Source: an uncultured Bacteroidales bacterium
GTDB taxonomy: Bacteria; Bacteroidota; Bacteroidia; Bacteroidales; Paludibacteraceae
NCBI GenBank assembly: GCA_937891905.1
Contig: CALATT010000038.1
Location: 1-21,777 of the forward strand
Direction: 5' to 3'
DNA: 21,777 nucleotides
Part shown: positions 7,219 through 14,888 of the stretch, piece by piece
Position numbering within the stretch: position 1 is the stretch's first letter
How the letters are laid out: every line of letters begins with the position of its first letter
The notes under the pieces: model-generated
What the model saw: only the letters and a program-made list of their open reading frames with translations
Databases searched by the model: none
Told to the model about the DNA's origin: nothing
Made by a program: the position numbers and the translations under genes

Positions 7219-8937
7219 ATGAGTAAGCATAAATGGACATTTGCCTCTGTGGGCAATGTGACTCGTGTATCCATTCATACAGGCGAGGATATTCGTCATT
7301 TAGGTGAATTGGATAAGAAAATGTGGACAGTGCTCTCTTGCCCTGTTTCTGGTTTGGAAATCAGCGAAGATTCCTTATCGCTAATGGATATAGATGGCGA
7401 TGGTAAATTGCGTGTGACGGATGTGGTGGCTACTGCTGACTGGTTGTGCGCTATATTGCATAAGCCTGATGGTATATTTGCGCAGACAGATAAAGTGCAA
7501 TTATCTTCTATCAAGGATGAGGCTATGTTGGCTCTTGCGCAGAAAGTGGTAGCGATGAAAGGTGCTGAGCAGGATTATGTTTGTTTGGCAGATGTGGATG
7601 CTGCATTGGCGTCTGTGACGATAGAGGAGCAGGTTGTGCCATCTGCACCTTTGGCAGCGAATGTGATGGCTGCTTATAAGGCAAAGAGCGCAGAGTATGC
7701 TGCATATTTTGAGCAAGAGAAATTGCAGAAGTTAGGTTTGGCAGTGATTGCAGAAGATGCGGTTAAGCCAGGTATGACGGAGAAGAAATTCCTGGAGATG
7801 GGTGCGCAGATAGCAGAGTGGGAGGCAGCCAAAGCGGCTGCGGAGGGAGCTAATACAGCTGCGCTGAATGCAGCCAAAGCAGAGTATATGCCATTGCGCA
7901 AATTGGTATTGATACATCGTGATTTCTATCGTCTGCTGCGCAATTTCGTGGCATTTGAGGATTTTTATGATCGTAGCAAACCTGCTGCTTCATTCCAGTG
8001 CGGAACGCTCATTATAGATCAGCGCGCATGCTATTTATGTATCCGCGTGAGTGATATGGGTAAGCACGCACTCCAAGCGCCTGCGTCAGGTATATACCTT
8101 ATCTATTGTGACTGCGAGTCAAAAACATTGGGTAAGAAAATACAGATTGTGGCCGCAATGACACAAGGGGATGTGAATAATCTCTCTGTGGGCAAGAATG
8201 CTATCTTCTACGATAATGCAGGCAATGACTATGATGCTACAGTTACAAAGATTATTGATAATCCCATCTCTATCCTTCAAGCATTCTGGACTCCATACCG
8301 TAAGATAGGTAATTGGATAACGGATAAGATTAATAAGTCTGCTGCGGAGAAGGATGCTAAGATAATGACGGATGTAACTACTAAATTGGATGCCAAACCA
8401 GCAGAAGACGCTGCTGCAGCAGCAGACCAGAAACCTGCATTCGATATTGCTAAGTTCGCTGGTATATTCGCTGCTATCGGTATGGCTGTTGGAATGATTG
8501 GTAGTGCATTGGCTTCCCTGGCTGCCGGATTGGTGCAGTTGACATGGTGGCAGTTGATACTCGTTTTTGTAGGTCTATTGCTGGTTATCAGTGGTCCAAG
8601 TATGGTGATGGCATGGCTTAAGTTGCGTTGTCGTAACTTGGCTCCTGTGCTCAATGCTAATGGATGGGCAGTGAATGCAGACGCAGTGATTTCAGTCTTC
8701 TTTGGCACTACACTTACAGAGCAAGTGAAATATCCAATTGTGAAAGATCCTTTAGCACGCAAGAAGCAGCATATGAAACCATGGCAGGCTACATTGGTGA
8801 CTATACTAACCATGTTGGTGGTGGCATTAGCTATTTATGGTGTGTATAGATATATTGATCGTTCTATTGAGTCAGAGCAACCTACAGAGGTGATAGTAAC
8901 AGATACGATAGTAGCAATAGAGGAGGTGGCTGAATGA
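7219..8937 (+). CDS. Unknown membrane protein with EF-hand-like loop
   Basis: 572 aa, function not recognised. There is no signal peptide. Residues 57-68 fit a calcium-binding EF-hand/dockerin-type loop: Asp at positions 1, 3 and 5, Gly at 6, Leu at 8 and Asp at 12 (DIDGDGKLRVTD). A large, probably cytoplasmic region follows with an Ala/Glu-rich helical stretch (about 140-225). Near the C-terminus are hydrophobic segments at about 412-436, 442-460 and 521-543 that look like transmembrane helices, then an acidic tail. An Ala-rich linker (about 397-405) precedes the membrane part. I recall similar hypothetical proteins in Bacteroides but cannot name a family. It is co-transcribed and overlaps (ATGA) with a secreted M23-LysM peptidase, so a role in envelope maintenance is a guess from context only. 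Confidence 0.85.
   Translation: MSKHKWTFASVGNVTRVSIHTGEDIRHLGELDKKMWTVLSCPVSGLEISEDSLSLMDIDGDGKLRVTDVVATADWLCAILHKPDGIFAQTDKVQLSSIKDEAMLALAQKVVAMKGAEQDYVCLADVDAALASVTIEEQVVPSAPLAANVMAAYKAKSAEYAAYFEQEKLQKLGLAVIAEDAVKPGMTEKKFLEMGAQIAEWEAAKAAAEGANTAALNAAKAEYMPLRKLVLIHRDFYRLLRNFVAFEDFYDRSKPAASFQCGTLIIDQRACYLCIRVSDMGKHALQAPASGIYLIYCDCESKTLGKKIQIVAAMTQGDVNNLSVGKNAIFYDNAGNDYDATVTKIIDNPISILQAFWTPYRKIGNWITDKINKSAAEKDAKIMTDVTTKLDAKPAEDAAAAADQKPAFDIAKFAGIFAAIGMAVGMIGSALASLAAGLVQLTWWQLILVFVGLLLVISGPSMVMAWLKLRCRNLAPVLNANGWAVNADAVISVFFGTTLTEQVKYPIVKDPLARKKQHMKPWQATLVTILTMLVVALAIYGVYRYIDRSIESEQPTEVIVTDTIVAIEEVAE
8921..8928 (+). promoter_or_regulatory. Strong Shine-Dalgarno before the M23-LysM gene
   Basis: AGGAGGTG, with 7 nt between GGAGG and the ATG at 8934. 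It lies inside the last codons of the upstream gene at an ATGA overlap. The 20 nt from 8921 match the MBOAT start region (16795-side SD, minus strand) at 18 of 20 positions. Strong SD sequences are unusual in Bacteroidota, and the other starts in this window mostly lack one. Confidence 0.75.
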
Positions 8938-9986
8938 ATAGAGTAGTAAGCGCCTTATTGGTATTAGTTTGTTGGGTATATTCTGTCTCGGCTGAAGAAG
9001 TATTATTATCTGCTGTCTCGTCTGAAATGTCATCAGAGGGATTAGTGGTAGAGGATAGTCTATCGCAAGTGGGCGAGGGAGATGAGTTGACTGATATGGA
9101 TGATGTGGAGATTGGTTCCTCTTGCCCAGACCAATGGATGACTAATCGCTATGCGAATGATACGCTTTTTCTATCATGCGATCAAGAGTCTTTGCCCTAT
9201 AAGATAGTAGTGCGTACCACTAATGGCGATGTGGTGTATCGTTTATCACCACAGTATATATTGGGTGATACTTCCTCTTTGATGCTTCATCATCCGGCGG
9301 ATAGTATTTATCGTCATATGTGGACGAATATGCATGTGAATCCATATGGTAATATGTTTGATTCGTTGATGGATGATGTGCATATACCGATGGATGGTTT
9401 TACACTTCCAGCGCCTGGATATATAACGAGCAAGTATGGTTGGCGTCGTTATCGCATGCATAAAGGAACGGATATCAAGGTGCAGACAGGTGATTCTATT
9501 CATGCGGCATGGGGTGGTCAAGTGCGTATCGTAGGTTGGGATCCTCGTGGGTATGGATATTATGTATTGCTTCGCCACGATAATGGATTAGAGACTATCT
9601 ACGGCCATTTGAGCAAACCTCTTGTGGATGAGTATGATAAGATTTTTCCTGGCGATGTGATTGGTTTGGGAGGCAATACGGGTCGCTCCACAGGTAGTCA
9701 CTTGCATTTTGAGGTGCGCTATTTGGGGTATGCACTCAATCCAGAGGCCATTATAGATTTCGCGAATGGGCGATTGGTGAATGAAGAGGAGTATGTAATA
9801 GGTATCAAGGCTATCAAGCAGAAGAAAGCTGAAGAGGCTGCTATGCGCTGGCATAAAGTGAAGTCAGGAGATACCTTGTCTGGTATTGCCCGTAAGTATG
9901 GCACAACGGTGAAACGCTTATGCCAGCTCAATAAGATTAAAGAGACTAAGATTCTGCAGATAGGTCAAAAACTGCGTGTGCGCTAA
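8934..9986 (+). CDS. Secreted M23 peptidase with C-terminal LysM domain
   Basis: 350-aa exported peptidoglycan hydrolase. Its signal peptide is cleaved near VSA/EE (residue 20). A poorly conserved acidic stretch comes next, then a complete M23 zinc-peptidase domain: HKGTD (His176, Asp180), YGHL (near 224) and HLHFE (His256, His258), so all zinc and catalytic residues are present. A LysM peptidoglycan-binding domain closes the protein (about 306-350, starting HKVKSGDTLS and ending in a typical QKLRV). It probably cuts peptide cross-links in the periplasm. It overlaps the preceding membrane-protein gene by 4 nt with a strong SD. Its stop is only 13 bp from the stop of convergent rlmH, with no clear terminator between them. 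Confidence 0.92.
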   Translation: MNRVVSALLVLVCWVYSVSAEEVLLSAVSSEMSSEGLVVEDSLSQVGEGDELTDMDDVEIGSSCPDQWMTNRYANDTLFLSCDQESLPYKIVVRTTNGDVVYRLSPQYILGDTSSLMLHHPADSIYRHMWTNMHVNPYGNMFDSLMDDVHIPMDGFTLPAPGYITSKYGWRRYRMHKGTDIKVQTGDSIHAAWGGQVRIVGWDPRGYGYYVLLRHDNGLETIYGHLSKPLVDEYDKIFPGDVIGLGGNTGRSTGSHLHFEVRYLGYALNPEAIIDFANGRLVNEEEYVIGIKAIKQKKAEEAAMRWHKVKSGDTLSGIARKYGTTVKRLCQLNKIKETKILQIGQKLRVR

Positions 9987-9999
9987 ATCTATTTACCAT

Positions 10000-10470
10000 T
10001 TATTCATGGTGATAAGGTTCGCCTCGCAGGATGGTCATAGCGCGGTAGATTTGCTCGGTGAAGAAGAGTCGTATCATCTGATGCGAGAAAGTCATCTTAC
10101 TCAGCGATATTTTTCCATCCGCGCGCTCATAGACCGCAGAACTGAATCCATATGGTCCGCCGACGATGAAGGTAATATCTCGTCCGGCGGACATTTTCTT
10201 TTGTATCCATTGTGCGTATTCGATGGAGCGGTATTCGCGTCCGTGCTCATCTAAAAGGATAACCTCCATAGCGGGCGTTATTCGGCGCAATATTTCTAAT
10301 CCTTCTTGTTCTTTTATCTGCGCTTGTGTCAATGCTTTTGCATTGCGCAAATCAGGGATGACCACTATTTCAAAAGGTATATAATGCTTCAAGCGCTGTT
10401 GATAATCGTCAATCAGCGTCTGCAATCGTTGGTCGGTGGTTTTGCCTACTACAAGAAGGGTTATTTTCAT
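10000..10470 (-). CDS. rlmH: 23S rRNA pseudouridine-1915 N3-methyltransferase
   Basis: 156-aa SPOUT methyltransferase (formerly YbeA) that uses SAM to methylate pseudouridine 1915 in helix 69 of 23S rRNA. Conserved pieces seen: LLDEHGREYRSIEYA (near 73-87), the knotted SAM site FIVGGPYGF (near 100-108), the LSKMTFSHQMIRL stretch and the C-terminal EQIYRAMTILRGEPYH signature. The length is normal for the family. Its ATG shares one base with the stop of the upstream lipoprotein gene (TAATG), so translational coupling is likely. It is the last gene of an operon otherwise encoding envelope proteins; the pairing looks positional and not functional. Confidence 0.95.
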   Translation of the reverse strand: MKITLLVVGKTTDQRLQTLIDDYQQRLKHYIPFEIVVIPDLRNAKALTQAQIKEQEGLEILRRITPAMEVILLDEHGREYRSIEYAQWIQKKMSAGRDITFIVGGPYGFSSAVYERADGKISLSKMTFSHQMIRLFFTEQIYRAMTILRGEPYHHE

Positions 10471-11348
10471 TAGTGTATTCTATTGATAGCGTCCATCTCA
10501 GTGAGGTAGATATCAGTGCTATCGCCCATCCAAGTGAACTTATAAATCAGTTTTTGCTTGATGCTACCATCAAATCCACCAATGGCAGTGTAGTAGGTGG
10601 TGCCGTGTTGGAAAGTGGTGTGCGAACCAATACCGTCATTCTCAATGGCTTTGATACCATAGTAGATGCGTGCTTTGTTTGGGGCGTTGAATTGCTCTTG
10701 CATCCATTGACTGAAATAGTCCTCTGCATTCATACCTGATTGTACAATCTCCATGCTATCGCGGGTGGTGGCTATATATGGGAAATGGTTATGAACATTT
10801 CGGTGGTCATCTAGAGGGTATATGTAGTCCCAGTTGCCTCGGATGCGGTAGTGGAAGGTGATATCCACTTGACTTTGTGCGTATGTCTTGGTATTCACCA
10901 AATGCAATTTGCCCATCGGTTTCATGGTGTTAGGATCTACCACAAAGGCATACACCCAATAGTCAGTATTTGGCGTAAGGCTCGTGAAGAAATGGTTCAC
11001 AGCGCCATACTGCAATGAGTGACTTGAGAAGGGAGCTATATGGAATTCACCTGCTTGAAGCAGTTCGTTGCGCCAACGGAGATAGGATAGGTGAGCGGAA
11101 TCTAATGCGAGCATCATGAATTGCTTTTGGCGTTCCATTGGATTATATCCAGGACGAACAGAGTCAATAGCGATCAAGTAGTATGCATCTTTATCTGTGG
11201 AGAAGCTGCATTCTACAAAACCTGCAGACACATATTGCAAGTCAATGGATATATGCACATCCTCTGTTTCCCATTTCGCGTCGGGGTCGCATGCGCAGAA
11301 GAATGCTATTAATGTTAATAGCGGTAATAGTAGTGATCGTTTATTCAT
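10470..11348 (-). CDS. Putative surface lipoprotein with Fn3-like domains
   Basis: 292 aa, family not recognised. The N-terminus MNKRSLLLPLLTLIAFFCAC is a lipoprotein-type signal peptide. The likely lipidated Cys (residue 20) is followed by acidic DPD, compatible with the acidic surface-export signals of Bacteroidota lipoproteins. Two beta-rich halves follow. The first ends in a fibronectin-III-like strand pattern (SLTPNTDYWVYAFVVD near 115-130); the second has a looser version (HGTTYYTAIGGFDG near 250). There is no catalytic motif. It overlaps the upstream lipase gene by 8 nt. Being between a lipase-like lipoprotein and rlmH, it may partner the lipase at the cell surface; this is inference. 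Confidence 0.75.
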   Translation of the reverse strand: MNKRSLLLPLLTLIAFFCACDPDAKWETEDVHISIDLQYVSAGFVECSFSTDKDAYYLIAIDSVRPGYNPMERQKQFMMLALDSAHLSYLRWRNELLQAGEFHIAPFSSHSLQYGAVNHFFTSLTPNTDYWVYAFVVDPNTMKPMGKLHLVNTKTYAQSQVDITFHYRIRGNWDYIYPLDDHRNVHNHFPYIATTRDSMEIVQSGMNAEDYFSQWMQEQFNAPNKARIYYGIKAIENDGIGSHTTFQHGTTYYTAIGGFDGSIKQKLIYKFTWMGDSTDIYLTEMDAINRIH

Positions 11349-12660
11349 ATTGCTTCATCTCCTCTTCTTCTTGTTGTAATAATGTTTGTACGGAATAGAT
11401 AAACCGTAGGCAGGTCATCACATGGCCTCCATAATGCCCGAAATTATAGGTTATATTGGCATCTTTCCATCGTGATTTGGCATTGGTGGCATTGGTGTAT
11501 GGAACGGTCTCGTCATCAATAGAATGCATGATGTAAACGGGCGCTTTGGGTACCCAGTTGTATGAGATGATTGAGTTGGCAGTCATGGCTTTGTATAGTT
11601 CTGCTACATTATCGGATGTTTGGTCCATAGCCTCTTGTGTAAGTATCTCATGCGTTACTTTGGTGTCAATGAGTGCATTGATTTGAGATGAGGAATATAG
11701 TTTGCTATTCACCCAATCATCCATTTTATTGTATAGCCATTCTTGCATGAGGTCGGTCATCTCGATATCGAGTTTGTTGCCTTTGATCATACCTTGCAAT
11801 ACGAGTGGCACTGCTACTGGGTAACCCGCAGTGTCGGTATTGACAAAGCGCTCGTAGGTGGCTTTTACATCGTATGGTCCTCCTCCTGCAAAAACGCGGT
11901 GGATCTCGGTGTACTCAGGATGTTCTGGGAAGCAGTATTTATTCTCAATGAGGTATTGTACAGCCATGGTGGTGGCGCCACCTTGACTATAACCCATTAA
12001 GCATAGTTCGTCGTGCTCGGGTTCCATCTCGGCTGCTTTAAGCCACTCTCGCACAGCGAGATACATGTCAAATACATTGCGTGCTGTGAGGTCCATTACC
12101 AAGTAAGGATGTATTTGGTCGGCCGTCACTCCGTAACCCAAATAGTCTGGGATGATGAGGCCATAACCTAATTTGACGAGCACTCCCTCCAATGAGAAGC
12201 AATTGCTTGGTGCTTCTATATTGGAGCATACGGTATAGTGGCTCACTAAGATCATTCGCTTTGGTTTTTGCCCTTTGGGTAGCATCACTTTGCCGGATAG
12301 AATCACTTCGTTTCCGTCTCCGTCGGTACTTGGGTAGGTGCCGACAATCTCTGTGATGGTATATTTCTTGCCATAGCGAAGCAGTTGTTGTAGCATGGAT
12401 GAACCAGTGATGCTGGTGGTGCGGTGCATACCTTCGGGTGTGTGATTCTCTTCCTTGTAAGCATTGGCGGGTGTGCCATCTGGTAGGAAGCACTGCTCTG
12501 GTAGACCTTTGCTAAGGTCTGTCTCGTGCTGACTAATCACCTGAAAACGCAGATTAGCTGCGCCTTCGATATCTGTGAAGTCAACAGATAACTCTTTGCC
12601 CGTCTGGCATCCAACCCATAGAGGCAATAGTAATAATAGAAAGTATAATTGGTATTTCAT
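11341..12660 (-). CDS. Lipase-like alpha/beta-hydrolase lipoprotein
   Basis: 439 aa with a clear lipobox (LWVGC, Cys18). The alpha/beta-hydrolase fold shows the nucleophile elbow GYSQGG (Ser225), an acid candidate in SIDDETVPY (near 388) and a His candidate in HYGGHV (near 413), in the right order. The overall build resembles secreted lipase (LIP) family proteins, which hydrolyse ester bonds of lipids. A membrane- or surface-anchored esterase/lipase is the best call; the substrate is unknown. I chose the ATG at 12660 over the TTG two codons upstream. It follows the barrel-protein gene by 11 nt and overlaps the next lipoprotein gene. The C-terminus is Glu-rich (QQEEEEMKQYE). Confidence 0.85.
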   Translation of the reverse strand: MKYQLYFLLLLLPLWVGCQTGKELSVDFTDIEGAANLRFQVISQHETDLSKGLPEQCFLPDGTPANAYKEENHTPEGMHRTTSITGSSMLQQLLRYGKKYTITEIVGTYPSTDGDGNEVILSGKVMLPKGQKPKRMILVSHYTVCSNIEAPSNCFSLEGVLVKLGYGLIIPDYLGYGVTADQIHPYLVMDLTARNVFDMYLAVREWLKAAEMEPEHDELCLMGYSQGGATTMAVQYLIENKYCFPEHPEYTEIHRVFAGGGPYDVKATYERFVNTDTAGYPVAVPLVLQGMIKGNKLDIEMTDLMQEWLYNKMDDWVNSKLYSSSQINALIDTKVTHEILTQEAMDQTSDNVAELYKAMTANSIISYNWVPKAPVYIMHSIDDETVPYTNATNAKSRWKDANITYNFGHYGGHVMTCLRFIYSVQTLLQQEEEEMKQYE

Positions 12661-12671
12661 AATCAATAAAA

Positions 12672-13328
12672 TTAGAAGCGAACGCCCATGCCCACATTGA
12701 CGATGCGAGAGGACATGAGGAAAATAGTATTCATATTCTTTAATGCGTATAATCCACCGCAGTCAACGGTCCAGAACCATCGCTGGTAGTTAGCACTGAT
12801 GCCAAAAACGGTTAGATTAATCGCGGCGCCCATATCTGTGTGATTCCCAAATGCATTGGTTTCGGTGCCCCCATTGATATCTAATCCAATACCCAAACCT
12901 GAGTAGAAATTCACATTCTCGTGATGGAAATAAGTGAATCGGATAGTGGGCATGATAACTGCATTATAGAAGAACTGGTCCTCCTTACGGTTTAGTTCTG
13001 CCCCTTTGCCATTCCGCGTTACTTCATCCCATCCTACATGGCTGAAATCCACCATAGCACCTAATGAAAACCAATGGGTGAAGCGCCATTGATACTCCAT
13101 CCATACATGTTGGTTATAACTATAGTTCTCTTTGTAAACCTGCTGGTATGAGTCAGGCATCGTAGTGATAATACTGGTAGGATTATGCCAAATAAGGCTC
13201 TCGAAGAGCTGATCGCCCCATCCAATACGCAACTCATTCCGCTGGGTGATATGAGTCCATTTATTCTCAGCGGAACCCACTACTGCTATGCTACATAGCA
13301 ATAGTAGAAAAAAGAATTTATTTTTCAC
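12672..13328 (-). CDS. Small outer-membrane beta-barrel-like protein
   Basis: 218 aa with a signal peptide (MKNKFFFLLLLCSIAVVGSA, cleavage near residue 20) and alternating polar/hydrophobic strands rich in aromatic residues. It ends in a terminal Phe (VGMGVRF), the usual signature for BAM-assembled barrels, and the length suits eight strands. No enzyme motif is seen. The start is GTG (13326-13328). It lies only 4 nt after the -7 promoter box, so the mRNA may be leaderless. No in-frame ATG lies near it, and a later start would destroy the signal peptide. It heads the operon with the lipase-like and Fn3-like lipoproteins, suggesting a joint surface role. Confidence 0.8.
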   Translation of the reverse strand: MKNKFFFLLLLCSIAVVGSAENKWTHITQRNELRIGWGDQLFESLIWHNPTSIITTMPDSYQQVYKENYSYNQHVWMEYQWRFTHWFSLGAMVDFSHVGWDEVTRNGKGAELNRKEDQFFYNAVIMPTIRFTYFHHENVNFYSGLGIGLDINGGTETNAFGNHTDMGAAINLTVFGISANYQRWFWTVDCGGLYALKNMNTIFLMSSRIVNVGMGVRF

Positions 13329-13332
13329 GCTG

Positions 13333-13363
13333 CAAAGTTACAACAATTCTTGCATATATCCAA
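13333..13363 (-). promoter_or_regulatory. Promoter of barrel-lipase-lipoprotein-rlmH operon
   Basis: Minus strand: TTG (13363-13361), 20-bp spacer, TAACTTTG (13340-13333). It overlaps the nadC promoter by 14 bp. The GTG start begins 4 nt downstream of the -7 box. Confidence 0.85.
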
Positions 13364-13380
13364 AAAAAAGTGTAACTTTG
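13350..13380 (+). promoter_or_regulatory. nadC promoter, interlocked with divergent promoter
   Basis: TTG (13350-13352), 20-bp spacer, TAACTTTG (13373-13380). The start codon at 13398 is 17 nt beyond the -7 box. The opposing TTG boxes are offset by 11 bp and the -7 boxes span 48 bp (13333-13380), the same span as at rpsA. Confidence 0.88.
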
Positions 13381-13397
13381 CACAAAATTTTAGAATT

Positions 13398-14264
13398 ATG
13401 GAAAGTACAGAACTCAAAAAACTTATTTCAATCTGGTTTGAGGAGGATATTCGCGATGGAGACCACACTTCTCTCAGTTGTATTCCTGCTACGCAAATGG
13501 GTTGTCAGCAGCTTATTATCAAGGAGGAAGGAATCCTTGCGGGTGTAGAGGTGGCGAAGGAGATTATCGCTTATTTCGATTCGGAATGTAGAATGGAGCA
13601 GTTGCTCTCTGATGGTGCGCATGTGAAGCCTGGTGATGTGGCTTTTCGCGTGTATGGTAAGGAATTGAGTCTATTGCAGATTGAGCGTACGATGCTCAAT
13701 ATTATGCAGCGCATGTCAGGTGTAGCTACTACGGCTCATAAATACCAATCCCTTATTGCCGATACGCATTGCCATGTATTGGATACGCGTAAGACGACGC
13801 CAGGGCTGCGCTATTTGGAGAAGGAGGCAGTGGCTATTGGTGGTGGTATGAACCATCGTATAGGTTTATTCGATATGATTTTGCTCAAGGATAATCATGT
13901 GGATTTTGCGGGAGGTATCACCAATGCTTTGGAGCGTGCGCGTGATTACTGTGCGCAGAAAGGCAAAGACTTGCGTATTGAAATCGAAGTGCGCAATACT
14001 GATGAGATTAATGAGGCATTGGCTACGAATATACCGGACCGTATAATGTTGGATAATTTCACTCCAGAGCGAACCAAAGCCGCAGTGCAGCTTATTCGCC
14101 AATGGACAGAGCAGAATGGCAAGTATATTGAGATTGAGTCATCCGGTGGAATCACGATTAATACACTGCGTGACTACGCGCTTTGTGGGGTAGATTTTGT
14201 GTCAGTAGGCGCGCTCACACATAGTGTGAAGAGTTTGGATATGAGTTTTAAGGCTGTAAAATAA
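13398..14264 (+). CDS. nadC: Nicotinate-nucleotide pyrophosphorylase (carboxylating)
   Basis: 288-aa quinolinate phosphoribosyltransferase: quinolinate plus PRPP gives nicotinate mononucleotide, CO2 and PPi in de novo NAD synthesis. Signatures seen: EDIRDGDHTS (near 13-22), ERTMLNIMQRMSGVAT (near 96-111), DTRKTTPGLR (near 129-138), GGGMNHR and LLKDNH (near 149-170), and the C-terminal ESSGGI plus GVDFVSVGALTHS. The ATG at 13398 was chosen: an upstream in-frame TTG at 13350 falls inside the -33 promoter box. The stop is 7 bp from the coaE stop on the other strand. Its terminator lies inside coaE. No other NAD-synthesis gene is in the window. Confidence 0.96.
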   Translation: MESTELKKLISIWFEEDIRDGDHTSLSCIPATQMGCQQLIIKEEGILAGVEVAKEIIAYFDSECRMEQLLSDGAHVKPGDVAFRVYGKELSLLQIERTMLNIMQRMSGVATTAHKYQSLIADTHCHVLDTRKTTPGLRYLEKEAVAIGGGMNHRIGLFDMILLKDNHVDFAGGITNALERARDYCAQKGKDLRIEIEVRNTDEINEALATNIPDRIMLDNFTPERTKAAVQLIRQWTEQNGKYIEIESSGGITINTLRDYALCGVDFVSVGALTHSVKSLDMSFKAVK

Positions 14265-14271
14265 TCGAACT

Positions 14272-14886
14272 TTAGTGTAGATACGAATATATCTTGTCCG
14301 CCAGTTCGGAGATAGATAGAGACCCATCGTTAACCAAGACGATGGGTTTTTTATGGACTATGGCTGTGGATTGGTTTTGCTGCTGAATGCGCATACGCGC
14401 GCGTACCTTATTTATATTCTCTTCTGTTGCTTGCGACTGATAGTCACGGGCCAGTGTGCGTTCTAAACGGATGGTTTCTGGTGCATCGATGAGAAAGACC
14501 TGCTGGCAGAGCGTATCAAAACCTGATTCGTATAAGATGGCTGATTCAATAAAGAAGAAAGGAACTGTCATTTGTGCCTGACGGTGCAAAATATCTTCTT
14601 TTACAGCTGGATGGATGATGGCATTGAGTTGTGCCAAAAGTGGCGGATTGCCAAATACCTGCTTGCTCACAAAATCGGTATTGTATTGTGTGCCGCAGAA
14701 AGCATCTGGTCCTAATAGGTCTATGATGGCTTGCTGTACATCGCTATTGGTGGCTATGATGTGCTTGGCTTCTCGATCGCAGTCATAGACGATATAACCG
14801 CGTGTGGCCATTTCGCGCGCAATCGTTGACTTGCCGCTACCAATACCGCCTGTGATACCAATGATATATGTGCGCTGCGTATCCAT
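14272..14886 (-). CDS. coaE: Dephospho-CoA kinase
   Basis: 204-aa P-loop kinase catalysing the last step of coenzyme A synthesis (ATP-dependent phosphorylation of dephospho-CoA). The Walker A GGIGSGKS is at residues 13-20, followed by the CoaE-type YDCDREAKHI segment (near 34), a substrate-region FFIESAILYESG (near 104) and RTLARD (near 132). I chose MDTQRTY (ATG 14884-14886) over a longer frame to 15078: the extra 64 residues overlap the MBOAT gene and have no kinase similarity. Only 2 bp separate it from the upstream MBOAT stop, so it is the last gene of the dxs operon. Its 3' coding part contains the nadC terminator hairpin. Confidence 0.95.
   Translation of the reverse strand: MDTQRTYIIGITGGIGSGKSTIAREMATRGYIVYDCDREAKHIIATNSDVQQAIIDLLGPDAFCGTQYNTDFVSKQVFGNPPLLAQLNAIIHPAVKEDILHRQAQMTVPFFFIESAILYESGFDTLCQQVFLIDAPETIRLERTLARDYQSQATEENINKVRARMRIQQQNQSTAIVHKKPIVLVNDGSLSISELADKIYSYLH
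14323..14352 (+). terminator. nadC terminator embedded in the coaE coding sequence
   Basis: CCCATCGT (14323-14330) and ACGATGGG (14339-14346) make a perfect 8-bp stem with an 8-nt loop, followed by six T (14347-14352). It lies 59 nt past the nadC stop in the + sense and wholly inside coaE on the other strand, where it encodes part of a KKPIVLVNDGSLS segment. Confidence 0.85.
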
Positions 14887-14888
14887 GA

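Noticed and set aside
8411..8422. Perfect palindrome CTGCTGCAGCAG
   Set aside because: Explained by an Ala-rich linker using GCT/GCA codons.
9995..10010. ACCAT/ATGGT hairpin between the M23-LysM gene and rlmH as a terminator
   Set aside because: Only 5 bp and no T-run; it also overlaps the rlmH 3' end.
14215..14229. TCACAC/GTGTGA inverted repeat in the nadC 3' end as the coaE terminator or an operator
   Set aside because: Six bp, inside coding sequence, no T-run in the minus sense, no reason for an operator here.
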